DNA of 64,000 nucleotides from Theobroma cacao (lineage: Eukaryota > Streptophyta > Magnoliopsida > Malvales > Malvaceae), in assembly GCF_000208745.1 (NCBI RefSeq), contig NC_030853.1, positions 3,017,129 to 3,081,128 of the forward strand, written 5' to 3'. Positions 11,641-24,934 of the stretch are shown here, one piece after another; position 1 is the first letter of the stretch; every line of letters begins with the position of its first letter. The notes below the pieces were generated by a model. The model did no database searches, was not told the DNA's origin, and saw only the letters and a list, made by a program, of their open reading frames with translations. A program made the position numbers and the translations under genes.

Positions 11641-12574
11641 TCATGTGAAATTCAATTTCTTAACTTGATTCAAAAAACAAAACAAAAAAAGATAATGACC
11701 ACTTAAAGAGAAGGTAGATTAATTGATATTTTACTTTTGGAACTTTGGGTACTCCTCCTTCGATAAAAAATAAAAATCTCTTGTAAGCTTGGACTACCAC
11801 TCCCAAAATCCCATACTTGGGCTACCTTACTCATTGGAAGAGAACCAAAATAATAAGTAAACTATCCAATAAATCAGTAACAGAAAAAATCAGAGAATGG
11901 TATAGCTTTGCCAGTATTGTTGAGGTGGAGGGCGAGAATTCATGCTTCTCTATCCCCAAACAAAGAGGACATCCGAGCACCCATTTTCCTTTTCTTCTGT
12001 TTCTTTATGTGGATTCCCTTATCAATTACTAATACTAATTAGCATAAGCAAAAAGCGAATCAAATTTTTGTAATATATTAGACAGATAACATGATTTTGA
12101 AATCGAGGGAACTCAGGATGGGTGCAAGGGATTTGCATTGCATTCCCATGGTATTAACTATTCCGAACTGCGTGCACAAAATAAGTTTGCTTTGGATCAA
12201 CAGTCAGGATAACTAATGGTTATCTTTTGGATCAGTATATATATGGACGTTGTTAGTATTTATTTCTTTGGGGCACTTGGCCTCTTTTTTTTTTTTTTAA
12301 ATTAAAAATGCAATGCTAAGATTACACGACCCTTTTACTTATAAGTGGGTTGGGCTAAGCCATCTAGAAACCGACTCATCATCCTTCTTCCACCTAATGA
12401 GCACTTGGGGAACCGTCGAAGCCCATGCAGTGGAACTCAGCCAGTTGATACATTTATAATTGGTATTAATACTAAACAGACCCTCTGAATTATGTTTATT
12501 TATATAACTAAATCATATTCTTTTGTTGTATTCAAACAAGTTTTTACCTTTTGATTTGTAATTATACTAACCCT

Positions 12575-12835
12575 TTAATCTTTGTGAAAAATTAACAACA
12601 ACCAAACTTAATATCAACTGATATTTTTTGTCTACGTGACACATTATATGACCTCCTAATACTTTTTATCTACATGGTCATGTGGTTACATTATACGTTT
12701 TTTGTCCATGTGGGTATATAAAATCAGTTGTTGCATTAATTGCCGCATGATTATTCATCAAGCCTCATTATATGTCATATGATATTGAGTTTGATAATTA
12801 TTAATTTTTTATTAAAATTAAAGATTTATAATAAA
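12575..12835. mobile_element. MITE-like inverted-repeat unit, copy B
   Basis: The left part AAAAATTAACAACAACCAAA...ATCAACTGATATTTTTTGTC and the right part TGAGTTTGATAATTATTAATTTTTTATTAAAATTAA correspond to the arms of the unit at 8068-8330. Copy B is flanked by AT-rich DNA, and its interior differs from copy A. Confidence 0.45.
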
Positions 12836-14487
12836 AAAGTAAAAAATTAATTACATAAATTGACATAATTCATCGACATTTTTAATATTTAGACCTTAAT
12901 AATATGATTAGGAGAAAGTCTAAAAAAGTTGTTAACAGATTTTCCGAAGTTTGCCTTGGCATGATCTTGAATCTTATCTCTTCAATATATAACTAGTCTC
13001 AAGAGAGAAATATTTAATATTTAATAACTATCTATATGAAAAGTTTGTATATTCTATCTTATGATTTTATTGATAGACATGTTGTGTTTAAATGCAAGTT
13101 GTGATAGTAATACAAAGGAAAGAAATATTTACAATAAATTATTGTCTAATGTAAAGGCATTAATTAATTATGCTGTAGATTAAGGAATTAGGAGTTAATT
13201 ATAGCAATTAGCCAATGATCATAGTCTATAATTAAGGAGAATAAGATCTCAAGTCAAATCTCCTTCATTAATATAAGCCCATTGCATACATTCTAGAGGT
13301 AGCAACAGCTAGCCAGACAACAAAAGTTTCTAAAGGTGGCGAAATCTACTCAAGGAAAGACGTCAATGACGGAAAATTCTAAAAATCCAAATTCATTTTT
13401 GTTCATAAATTGAATGCTCAAGTACAGAACCCCTTTATTTACTGAAAAAAAAAAAAACGGAAGTTAGTTCTCTGCATTTTATTTACTCACGAGAGGCTCA
13501 ACCGGGTATTAATGGCCTTACCCACCAAATACCTTGGAACAATATTTGCAGCCATAAGCCACTCTACAAAATTGTTGGTGTGCATCCCATTTTACTCCAA
13601 ATGGCTACAAATTCATTGAATTTGTAATAAAATAATTGAATTTTTCAATTGGTCTGCACTTGGCAGTTTACGTAATAAATTTGGACATTAAACATACATT
13701 ATAAAAGTGTAACTGATGCGTCAGGAATTCATATTTCTAATTAAAAAACATACTTATCAAGCAATAAAAAATCCTTACTAATTATAAGTTCATAATCTCT
13801 TTCATTTCTTATTGATGTTAAATTCATAATACATACAAACTCCATAACTAAATTTTATTTTTAATGTTGTTAAAAATTTGTATAATGCAATGAAATCTAT
13901 GAAAGTATTGTCGTAAAAAATATACAAATGATGTTACTAAAAATATTTTTAATAACACATTTAAGACTAAATCAAATTTGTTGCAACATTACAAATATCA
14001 AATCGAAAGGTTCAAAACAGATTCTTTAATGACATTGTTTTTTGATATATATATATATATAAAAGCATGTATGTGTAATCGGGATGCACCATTTTTTTTT
14101 TTTTTTACCAATTTACTTGCTTATATGTACTTGGTTGGTACTCTTATATTGTCGAATAATATTCATGAATTTGAAGAGACAAGGATCAAATGAAATAATT
14201 CAAAGAGATTTGGAATATCGAAGAAAATCATCATCTTGTACTAGCCAATAGGTATGGGGATAATTGAAGAATGTAGATTGCAAACTTTCTGAGCTAACAG
14301 ATCTATATTTTACTATTAATATTATTAGGTCCCACAGTTTTGGTATGGTCCTGTCTAGGTAACCTGTGATTGACTCGTCACCTTTTAAGCCATGGAGATC
14401 TAGGGGGGAATACTCTTTTTTTTTTTTATGGGTAAAAACATGCTATCATTCTTTTTTATCTTATAAATTTTATAAATTAAATCGGAT

Positions 14488-14518
<31 letters not shown>

Positions 14519-15000
14519 TATTAATTACTCATCACATCAATGAAATTATGAAAGCATCAAACCTTTTTTTATTTATTTATGAAGAATTGATTTAATCAGT
14601 TCGTTCATTTTAAATGATGATAATTGATTTTGAATTTAAAAATTGATGATGTTTGATTGGTATTATTTAAAATGTTAACTTGCCATAAAATGAATAATAG
14701 TTAAGAATAAGTCTAAATGAAATCGGATCACATATATGTATATAGTATTTATTACTCATCATCTCTCAATGGAATTATGAAAGTATCAAATCTTCTTTTA
14801 CGTGTCACTAGCAATTGGTTCAATTTATTATTAGTTCATTCACATGGACAAAAAGAGATTTTTGGTTATCTAAAATGTTAGTTATGATAAAATGAACAGA
14901 AAGAACTTCTTTAAAAGAAAAACTACACATCTTAACCTAACTAGCTAGCTTGCTTAGGGGATGGAGTAGTTCCTGATATTTCGACTTCGGAAACCCTCTT
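12836..15000. other. AT-rich spacer
   Basis: No gene seen. It includes a short (AT)n run at 14494-14519. A phrase near 14480-14540 (AAATCGGATCACA...ATTACTCATCA...ATGAAAGCATCAAA) recurs imperfectly at about 14720-14800, which suggests a local duplication of roughly 240 bp. The short open frames here are AT-rich noise. Confidence 0.45.
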
Positions 15001-15230
15001 CTCTTCTATCTAACATTTGTGCAAGAAATAAAGCTTTGAAAACTTTACAGGGAGGTAGCCATCAGCCATCACCACAAGGTCGTCAAGTTCACATGTCGGG
15101 GGAAGGGCAAAGTTGCAAACCGCCAAGTTAAAAAACAAAGGGCGGGCGGGTAGAACTATGATCTTGGCCTTGCATGGAAGCTGTAGGACCCACTGGTTTG
15201 ATTAGTCCGTTCTCTTGATTAGTTGCATGT

Positions 15231-15282
15231 TTGCCACGTGTTTCTTTTCACGTCATCGTAATCCTAGTCTCTCACGTGAAAG
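15231..15282. promoter_or_regulatory. Cluster of ACGT elements (two G-boxes) without an assigned gene
   Basis: CACGTG occurs at 15235-15240 and 15273-15278, with CACGTCA at 15249-15255 between them. These are bZIP/bHLH binding cores. The island around 15000-15800 is richer in G+C than its surroundings. No recognised gene starts here: the open frames at 15231-15419 and 15568-15840 do not resemble a known protein. Confidence 0.4.
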
Positions 15283-15840
15283 GGAGAACTTGTTTGAAAG
15301 TTGGAAGTCTGCTTCGCTTTCCCCTCTGCCCCTCTCGTCTCGACTCATGTAAAGATTTTCAGAGTAGTTTGGCAAATAGCGAAGCACAGAAAACGCTGCA
15401 GTCAGTTTCGTTGTGCTAACCCAAAATCTAAGCTAACTCAAAATCGTCAATCTCTAGACAAATAGAGAGGGAGACAAGTGTAATAATGGAGAGAGATTTG
15501 AATTACATATAATAACAAGAGGGAAGTTGGAAAAACAAAAAAGGTAAAAGGGGAGGCCGGGGTTTGATTGGAGAGTAGGTGCGGTGAGTGGAAAGGAGAT
15601 CACGAGAAACTTGGGGTTTGCTTTGAAAAATTTATTCCAAAGGTGTTGCATGGAGAAAATGGCAAATGGGTTTGCTATTTGAATGGGAAAAAAACCAAAG
15701 GGAGGGGAGAAGGGAATCCCCATCGTGCAATTCGAATGGGACTTTGGAAAGAGATCTCATCTCACTTTGAGCTAAATGTGACCACCTGCAATGTGATTAA
15801 ACTACAATTTAATCCAATATTTGAGCATTTGATACATTAA

Positions 15841-18040
15841 TTAATATATAAAATTTGATTTTTTTAATTATAAAAAAGGCTACAATTTAACCCTCTGCAA
15901 GAAAATTAAGAAGAACATATTCGGGCTAGATTCAATGTGTGGTGGGTTATGAATCTGTCAATCTCCTGATGGATATGCTTCAAACTTCTCTTTCTGGTCC
16001 CCTTTTTACAGCCCTGATATTCTCTCTCTCATGAATGATTCAATTTGCATGTCAGATATATGTTTCTGAGAGATACGAGGGGCATTGAAAAAGTAGGAAG
16101 CAACATGTAGTTTGTGATTTCATTAAATAGAGAGGATCTATCATTGAACTCCTCTTGTTCCATTTAACAAGCCTATCATAAATTTAGGTTTGGAAAGGAA
16201 CAAAAAATTGAATTTGAAATTATTAAATAATTATTCATTGTTTAAAAGTTTAGGTTAATTATGGATTTAGGAATATTTAACCTATAAAGACTTTTTAGAA
16301 GGGAGAACCTACTGAATTCGAACTCAATTTCTTTCAAAAGTATAGTAATAATAACAATTATTAGGTAAGATCTCTTTTTAATTTTTTTCATTATAATTTG
16401 AATTTTAATTACACTTCTTTAAATAACATATCTTTTTATGTAATAACTATTAAAATGTGCAGTTATTTAAATTTTTAAATATACCTTTTTCATATTTAAT
16501 AACAATATTAAGAATGCAGTTTTTGTTAATGAATATATAACTTTAATCATTATATTTTATTCATAATATTATTAAAAATTTATATAATATGGTCAAATTT
16601 ACAAAAATACTGTTACATAAAGTGTGTTACAAACAATACTTTTAATAACACTTTTTAGAGATATACAACATTAAGTCAAATTTACTGTCGATTTTTTTTT
16701 TTAATAAAATGACTTGAATGATTCAAGATTCATGCATCTTTAAGTCAGTAATGGGTAACAAGGTTTCTTTGAGAGTAAACATTGAGTTTGCTTTGTTGCT
16801 TGACCTTGTCTAATTCTAGACTTGGATGCTGGCTGCTTTGACTAACAAGGTAAAACCCAAAAAAATAGGTTAAAAGAGCTAGAAATTTCAACTTTTTAAT
16901 TAAAGGATCCTTGACCAGATATATTAGCCAACTATTTTAATTAATGTTTTCTCCATTTATTATTTCTTGGATTATGAAGCTTGAAAGAGTTAATTATACT
17001 TTTGCACATTTGTTTGTTGATTCATTTATTGAATTTAAAAGAGTTAATTATACATTTAGTACTTCAATTTTAGTAAAATGTACAATTTGATTTTTGAAGA
17101 AAAGAAATAATTTACACCTTAAACTTTCAAATTTTGTATCATGCTAACCTAAATTTTGACATCGCCAACCCAACTGACTTTTATATATGACATTTGATCA
17201 ATAATATGATCATATTATGTGTACATCACATGAAACAATTAAAAATTTTTTAACGTTAATTGAAAGTTATATTTTTTTCACCGAATGGTAAAAATTTCGA
17301 TCAAGATTGAGGAATTATGGGATGCCATGTGGCATCCACATTGATTTTTCACAAAATATTTAGCATTTTTAATAAAATAAGCAATGTAGACACAACATGA
17401 ATGCCACGTGGGTCAGTTAGATTAAAGGCGTAACTTGAATTAATTAGGTTAACACAGTACAATATTTTGAAAATTGAAGGTGCAAACTTACATAATTTTC
17501 ATTAGGTAGAATAGAAGAGTGATTTTAACTACTTAATATATACTATCTTTCTCAATATTATGTAAGGCAATCTTACAAAAAATTATATTACTGTATGGAA
17601 CACAAGGTTGAAGCAATGGAATGAACTTAAAAACAAAATAATAAGATTCTTAAATGAACTCCACTCCTAAAATATTTCAAAGAGTTTGATCTGATAATTT
17701 TTGCATGTAGATATATCTATTACAATACTGACTGTCATAACCTTAACAAATTTATCGAAAAATGCCATAATAACTTATGAGTGGTCACATTGCATTGATT
17801 ATATCATCCAACTGGTACATACGGAGTTTTGACAACTCATTCGAGATTCTTTTACCAAGTTTACAAACCCACCCTTGATAATCCTCTTTGCAATCTCCTT
17901 CACCATCTTCTGCTCCTTAACTTAATCCTTATTCTTTCACATTTTCTATTTTTCATATCTAAATTTATCATTTGTCACGATATTCATTCTTTTAAATTCT
18001 ACTCTGATCTTTTTTACTATCACTTTTAACACTCCTTTTA
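15841..18040. other. AT-rich spacer upstream of ICE1
   Basis: No gene seen. The part from about 17040 to 17500 looks like an old dispersed repeat: it opens TTAATTATACATTTAGTACTTCAATTTT and closes with a roughly inverted AAAATTGAAGGTGCAAACTTAC, with a small palindrome GATGCCATGTGGCATCC inside. Its ends are not firmly set. Confidence 0.35.
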
Positions 18041-18589
18041 TATGTTGTAACGTTGTCTTTTCTTGCTATAAATCAATTTATATATTTCATTATAGTTCAT
18101 ATTTCAACTATGTACGCAATCTAAAACGTGTCAATTTAATAGAAATTAAAATCATAATTTTCTTTATAACCATGTTAAATTGGTAATCACCTTAAACTAA
18201 AATGGAGTAGAGAAATTTTAATGCTCGAAAAATTAATAATAACTCAAAACTACAGTTCAATATAGATATATTAAAAAAATCCAAAGTAAAAAAAATAAAA
18301 GGAAAAGACACAAGCAAGCAGCGGCGGACACATAGACATACAAGGAGATAAACCGCGGAGCGGTCTCCATTCATTTGCCTCAGTTGAGTTCAGTACATTC
18401 ATAACGTTCAAACTTGGAATCTATCTCTTTCTTTTCCCGAAAAATATGATGCTCTGCTGAAAAGCTACTTCACTTTTCTCTCCTTTCTCTGTCTCAATTC
18501 TCAATTCTTCTTCCCCTGTAACTGCCTTTCTTTCTCTCTTTCTTCCATACAGAAAAGGAGAAAAAGCTGAGAGCTTGGGAGTGAGAGAG

Positions 18590-21500
18590 ATGGTCCTTGG
18601 AGCTAACGGCATCGTTTGGATGGATGGAGAAGAGGAAGAGGATGCAGTTTCTTCTTGGACCAGAAACAACAACAACAACAACAGTAGCAGCAATAACGAA
18701 ATAGAGACTAAAGAAGAGGACTTGACTATGTCGGGTGCTTCTCTTTCCACCTTCAAATCCATGCTTGATGCTGATTGGTACATGAACCAGGATCTTCAAA
18801 TCAGAGAGCTTGGTTTCTGCTCCACCCAGGTTGATAACAATCTCCTTCTTCACCAGCCAATTGATTCCTCGGCTTCTTGTTCTCCCTCACAGGCCTTCAC
18901 GCTTGACCCTTCACAGTCACACCCTTTCTTGCCTCCGAAATCATGCTTCTCTTCTCTTCTCAATGTTTCCTGCAGCAACCCTTTTGATAATGCCTTCGAT
19001 TTCGCCTCCGAAACGGCCTTTCTCGGTCATTTTCAGCCGAATCAAGTCCCGAATTTGATGGGTTTTCCTCAGACTCAAATGGGTACTCCTGAGTTCAGTT
19101 CGAGCTCCGAGTTTCAAGGTACAAGGCTGTTCACAGGAACTGAAAATGCTTCTGCTTTGAGTGGCGGGTTTAGTGCTGGTGGTTTTGAGGGTTTTGATGG
19201 ATCAGCGAATGCTCTGTTTGTGAACAGAGCAAAGATTTTGAAGCCTCTCGAAGTTTTCCCTTCAGTTGGTGCTCAACCAACTTTGTTTCAGAAGCGAGCA
19301 GCGATGCGGCAGGGCTCTGGTGGGGCTGACAAATTGGGGAATTTGGATGTTTCAGGACTGAGATTTGGAGGGGAAGCGTCGGACGGAAAGAGGAAGAGGC
19401 ATGAGGAGGGGGACATTGAGGAAGCCAGCATCGATGTATCGGGTTTAAATTATGATTCTGATGAGAGGAATGATGATTGCAAAGTGGAGGAGAGTGTGAA
19501 GAACGGTGGTTGCAATTCAAATGCAACTAGTACGGTCACTGGTGGTGGGGATCAGAAGGGGAAGAAGAAAGGGATGCCGGCGAAAAATCTGATGGCCGAG
19601 AGGCGGAGGAGGAAAAAGCTCAACGATAGGCTTTACATGCTTAGGTCTGTTGTGCCTAAGATTAGCAAGGTATCTCATATTTGAAAATTCTAAGGAATTT
19701 AGTTATCTTAAACTAGTATTTTCTTTTGTTCTCTCACTATGTGTCTTTTTGGTTTATTCATGTTATAAGTATACAAAGTTAGAATTTTGAGTTATGGCAT
19801 TTAATTTTGGCTCTTGAATGATGCTATGTCACCAATTTCTATTGAGAGTTTGATAACATGCATACTTTATTTTAGTTTTCTTTCCCTTTTGCTTTTAAGA
19901 TTACTTACTTGTCAAGCTATTGTGATTATAGTTGTTTTGGGGTGATTTTAGATGTATATTACCTTGCTGTTCCTGTTTTCGAAACTGGTATTGATGACAT
20001 TGACAGCCACTCATTGTGCTTATTATGTTACAGATGGATAGGGCTTCCATACTCGGGGACGCCATTGATTACTTGAAGGAGCTTCTACAAAGGATCAATG
20101 ATCTCCATAACGAACTTGAATCCAGCCCACCTGGCTCTTTGATGCCACCATCTTCAAGCTTCCACCCGTTGACACCCACTCCACCTACCCTTCCATGTCG
20201 TGTCAAGGAAGAACTATGCCCAAGCTCATTGCCCAGCCCTAAAAGCCAGCCTGCAAAGGTTAACTCTTGACTTAATAACTGACTTACTTTTTCCCTAGTA
20301 ATTTGCTTGATTCTCTGAAATTGTTTGATTTATTTGAGAAACTGATATCATAAGTCCTTTTACCTACTAGGCAAAAGATTTGACATGCCTGATGGTTTTG
20401 AAAATCTTGAAGGTGAAAGGAGCAAAACATGAATGCCTGTGCGTTCTTGTCTGATAGTGACTTGCATGTTATCAGCATGACAAATAAGTTCTCGTCAAGT
20501 TATCATGTTGCATAAAGTTATAATAATTTCTATGTTAGGCTATGGACTGGAAGACTTTCTATCGATTTGTGTTTAAAGTTGATTTTAGAAAGTTAAAGTG
20601 CCCTGTTAAACCTACAGAATAAGTGAGTTCTTGTGTATGTACTTGCATGAACAATGGGGTCCAATGTTTCATCCATTTTTTATATAGAACATGTGCTCCT
20701 CAAACTTGGTAGGTTTTGAGTTTGTTGATGGACCTTATCATGAAACTTTGAATACTCTATATTGGATAAATATCATAGATTGAGGAGGCTGGAGTTTTCA
20801 TTTAATCTTTTTGTTTCTTTTCATATTATTGATCCTTTTCTTGTCTTCTGCTTATAAACACGCAAGAGCTGCTTGTTGGTTATGAAGTGTGATATTTGTT
20901 TTTTCTCTGGTCAATATTGTTCTTTATATTTACATGCTGGGCTTTTATTTCTTTGCATTTGGAAGTAGAACTCATGTCAGACATGAGACAAGATATATAT
21001 ACCTATATACTTGCACAAAACTCTCACCAGGTTGTGTCAATGTAACTTGTGACAGACCATACATTTTTCCTAATTGTTTTGAGCAATAACTGAAGTAACC
21101 TTTAACTTTTACATTTCTATTTCTGCATTTGCAGGTGGAGGTTAGGGTAAGGGAAGGAAGGGCTGTCAACATTCACATGTTTTGTGCTCGTAGGCCTGGT
21201 CTCTTGCTCTCCACTATGAGAGCTCTGGACAACCTTGGGTTGGATATACAGCAAGCTGTAATCAGCTGTTTCAATGGGTTTGCACTGGATGTTTTCCGAG
21301 CTGAGGTGCTATTCTTTCTTGTCTTCTTGTCTTTGCCATCTGCTACTGGTGATTTCCGTATAAAGATCAATTTTAATTTTCATGTCTATCCAACAGATTA
21401 TATATGTTCTTCTCTTCATGTAAGTTAACATCTCTGTAACAATTCTGATCAATATGGTTGCTTTCCGAGCCAGGCCAACTCATTGCGAAATCCAAGGCCC

Positions 21501-22614
21501 CAAAAAGAGTTCTTTGTTGTGAACTACAAAGAGATGGGCCTTTATAGAAGGAATTAAGTTAAACTTTTCTGTATGTTTGCTAGGTTGGACTGTAGTTGAA
21601 AACATGACCAGTTTAGTAAAGGGCAAGTTCAAATAAAGGTATAGACCATGAGTCAAAACCCTGAGATTGAGGACCCCCTTCCCGTTGTCCTGTTCTGGAG
21701 GATACTATCTAGCACAGAATACTTGTACTGTTGTGCACATGGATTGAAGTCAGAGTCATAAGTTTTTAGTGGGACCTATGCTAAGCTATTTTTTTATTCA
21801 CATATTTTCTTTCTGTTGCAAGAATTGTTTAAGCCTTCTCACCATTCCTTGCTCTCCCCTCTGAAGGGTAATTTAATGCTAATCGTTGGTAATTCTTGGT
21901 CTTAGATCACTAAAGAATTACTCCTGAGATAAGTGTGAAGCCATTACAGGACCAGATTGACAAAGTGGTGAAGGGTAGGAAAGATTGCCACCAGGGAAAC
22001 ATGATATAGAAAACTGGAGGAGACAACAACCCAGCATCTACCATTTAGTATTAGGTTTTTTTGGTTAACACGGTCAGGGGTATCCCCAGGTTTGCTTGGG
22101 CCTAATCCTCTCTTCAGTGATCTTTAGGACGTGCTCCCCAATATCGACCTGGAGCATTCAAAAGTTTACTTCTGGACTGCTCCCCAGGATTCGACAAGGA
22201 AAGGGGACTCCCCTCCTTACCGACAGGACTACCCTTTGTGGGTCACCTGCCATTTAGTATTACAAGTGGTTATGTTGATCAAACAATAAGACATCGAAGA
22301 GCATTTTTCCCTTAACTTTTTAGTTTCCATAGTCCAGATTAAATGGTGTGGCTTTATCAAATGCTAAATAAAAAGACGAGTTTTAAGAATTGGAAGTTGG
22401 AGCTGTGCAATCATCTGGAATTCTGTTTGTTATCTACAAAAGAGAAGTTTTTAAGGTGTTTAGCATTTATAGGTAGATATTTGGATTGAGAGATTGATTA
22501 TTCATATTATTTTCATTTGTTGTTTAACAGCAATGCAGGGAAGGCCAGGATGTATTGCCCGAGCAAATCAAGGCAGTACTTTTGGATTCCGCAGGCTTCC
22601 ATGGTATAATGTGA
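18590..22614 (+). CDS. ICE1: ICE1/SCREAM-type bHLH transcription factor
   Basis: MYC-like bHLH protein of the ICE1/SCRM subfamily. In Arabidopsis these proteins activate CBF/DREB genes in the cold and pair with SPCH, MUTE and FAMA in stomatal development. Exons: 18590-19669, 20034-20258, 21135-21305, 22531-22614, all in phase 0, giving 519 residues. The start is ATG 18590 ([18 protein letters not shown]), typical of the family. Order: acidic and Asn-rich N-terminus; KRAAM motif at residues 235-239, with Arg at 236 as in Arabidopsis, where R236H is the scrm-D/ice1-1 change; basic region [14 protein letters not shown]; helix-loop-helix continuing into [20 protein letters not shown]; candidate SUMO site VKEE with Lys418; ACT-like C-terminal domain ([20 protein letters not shown]) and family-typical [11 protein letters not shown] end. 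Four exons match the family. ICE2/SCRM2 is the main alternative. Confidence 0.95.
22060..22255. repeat. Unidentified GC-richer insert-like segment in ICE1 intron 3
   Basis: Within an AT-rich intron this stretch (CACGGTCAGGGGTATCCCC ... GACAGGACTACCCTTTGTGG) is clearly richer in G+C. It resembles a dispersed repeat or decayed SINE rather than intron sequence. No target duplication is certain, though CATTTAGTATTA occurs on both sides (about 22041 and 22251). Confidence 0.4.
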
Positions 22615-22699
22615 CTCGAATACCTTATCTATGCAAAAGGCAACCATCTTATGAGTGCAGGAACTAACCGTAGTCTTAGACCTTGGGGTAGTTTGTAAA

Positions 22700-23270
22700 T
22701 TTAGTTTGCTTCTCATCCCATTTTAAGGACACCAATTTCAAGTAGAATGTGTTCAGGCTATTGAGATTCCTAGGCGGCGCAAGCAAGCATCTTTTAGCAG
22801 ATATGTTTATTTTTCTTAGTTTTACTTTGCAAGATTCTCATGGAACTTGGTGTTTGGGACTTGGTGTTTAGTAATTTCCAGCAGTTAGAAATAAAATCTC
22901 CCTTGTTTTGTACCTTTCTTTTGTTGCTGGAATGCAGATTTGATAAACATATTGACCCTTTTAAATCATTCATCCAAGCTTTGTGCATTGGTTTTCAACT
23001 AGAATTTTGATGGATGGGGCCAATGGTTAACACTTATGGAACTTTTCTTGATGGCTCTAAGAATATTTGACAATTATTGAGGCAAACTCACTGGCCTGAC
23101 CCTACCACTGATTCATGCAAAAGGAACCAGCTTTTGGAAAAGTTGAATAAAGTGTTGCTGCTTCCTCATTGAGTTACATTGATTGGATATAAAACCATAC
23201 GCTGTGTATTAAACAGTATTAAATAGAGTATAAATTGTTTCATTTATTGGAAATGCAATCTTTGAATGTT
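22700..23270. other. 3' flank of ICE1 and spacer
   Basis: Probable 3' UTR followed by intergenic DNA. No gene seen on either strand. Confidence 0.4.
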
Positions 23271-23391
23271 GAATCAGTTAGCATTAACAGTTTCAAATTG
23301 AAATTAATTAAATTCGGTTAATTCAGTTTCAATATTGATTGATTAGGACAGATAGTTATGTCGGTCAATTTTTTATGTCAAATTTGGATAT

Positions 23392-24303
23392 TTAACGTCT
23401 GTTTGGTAACCGAAAAATAATTTACTAGAGGAAAATTTTTTGTGAAAAATGTTTTATAATAAAATTTAATATTTTTTGTTGTTTGGATAAATTGTGGAAA
23501 ATATTTTTTATTGTTTGGATTATTTTATGAAAAATATTTTTCATCATGACGGAGTTATTTACCTGTTAAAATAATAAATAGAAGTTGATTATAAAACAAT
23601 ATTAATATTTGATTCTCATTAATTTTGGATCAAAATTAAGAATGGAAATGAAAATGGACAAAATCAATAATGATATTTTTCAAAGTATTTAATCACATAA
23701 ATTTTCAAAAAAAATTTCATCTTATCACTTTTTTTATCATAACTATAAAAATATAAATATTTATCAATTGTATAAAATATCCAAAACCTATACTTATAAA
23801 TATGTATTCAGTAAATGACAATCATTGAAATATTTTGTATTATAATTATTGGTAAGATTTACACCTATTATAAATGTGTATTCATCAAATGATGATCATT
23901 GAAATATTTTTTATTATAATTATTAGTAAGATTTATTCTATTTATAAATAAAAAATTTAATTATATTGAATGGTTTATTAAAAAAATATTTTTTAATTTT
24001 AATAGTAATGTATAATTTAAATATTAATATTTTAAATTAATTTTTTTAAAGTTAAATAGTAATATTTTTATTTTATATATTTTAAGTTAAATATTAACAT
24101 TCATCAAACTTATACTCATAAACTTACTATAAAAATATTTTTGTTGTCCTCTGGAAAGGATGTAAGATATTTTTCGTAATTAACCCTGTCAACTTGTAAA
24201 ATATTTTACATCTGAAATTAATTTTTCAGTCTTCCAAATAAGTATAAGTTCTAAAAATATTTTTTAAAAAATATTTTACAACAAAACAAACGAATCCTTA
24301 ATC
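23392..24303. mobile_element. Candidate AT-rich MITE, about 0.9 kb
   Basis: The left end TTAACGTCTGTTTGGTAACC and the inverted right end TTAAGGATTCGTTTGTTTTG share a GTTTGnT core. Both arms continue with runs of AAAATATTTT-type sequence. The interior has repeated ATGACAATCATTGAAATATTTT-like units (about 23815 and 23890). The target duplication is not clear. It sits inside a CGGTTAATT-rich segment (23280-24540) that may be an older hAT-type element. Confidence 0.45.
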
Positions 24304-24919
24304 TAAATTTTTTAAAACATATTATATATAAATATGATATAAATATCAGTAATATTTTTTAAAAATAAACATTAAAATTAATTGGATTGATTGAATTTGA
24401 TTGAAATAAGTGGATTTTGATTGTTGTTGGAACAAACTTGATTAATTCAATTTTTAAAATTTTAAAACTAATCGAATAAATGGTCAGTTTTAATTAAGCT
24501 ATCAGCCTGGTCGGTTGTAGCAAAGGTCTATGAGCCGAAACTTTTAATTATTTTGGATGATGGTGACCGTTTAGGAATTGTTGAAACATGGAATTGATTT
24601 TATTTTGGATGAAGGTAACCATTTTGTAATTGTTGAAACATGAAAGGATGATAGAAAGAAAAGCACAAAAAGAAGAAAACAAAAAAGAGAAAAAACACGA
24701 TGTGGAATTGGTGGTCAAAAAGGCCATAGTGGTCCAAATTAAGGGCAGCCAGTCAGACATGAGCCATGTCATACTGCGTGCGGCGACTCATTAGTCTACG
24801 TCGGATTTTACTTTCTAAAACCCTCTAATTTTATTTAATAAAATAATTAAATATATATTTGATATATTATTTTTAATTTATAAATAATATACATTACTAG
24901 AAAATTAACTATTATATTA

Positions 24920-24920
24920 N
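24920..24920. other. Ambiguous base (N)
   Basis: The only non-ACGT character noticed. It lies in AT-rich intergenic DNA and has no effect on any gene. Confidence 0.98.
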
Positions 24921-24934
24921 TAAATAATCATAGC

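Noticed and set aside
15568..15840. Plus-strand 90-residue frame in the GC-richer island
   Set aside because: Composition is biased, there is no recognisable domain, and the opposite strand is equally open.
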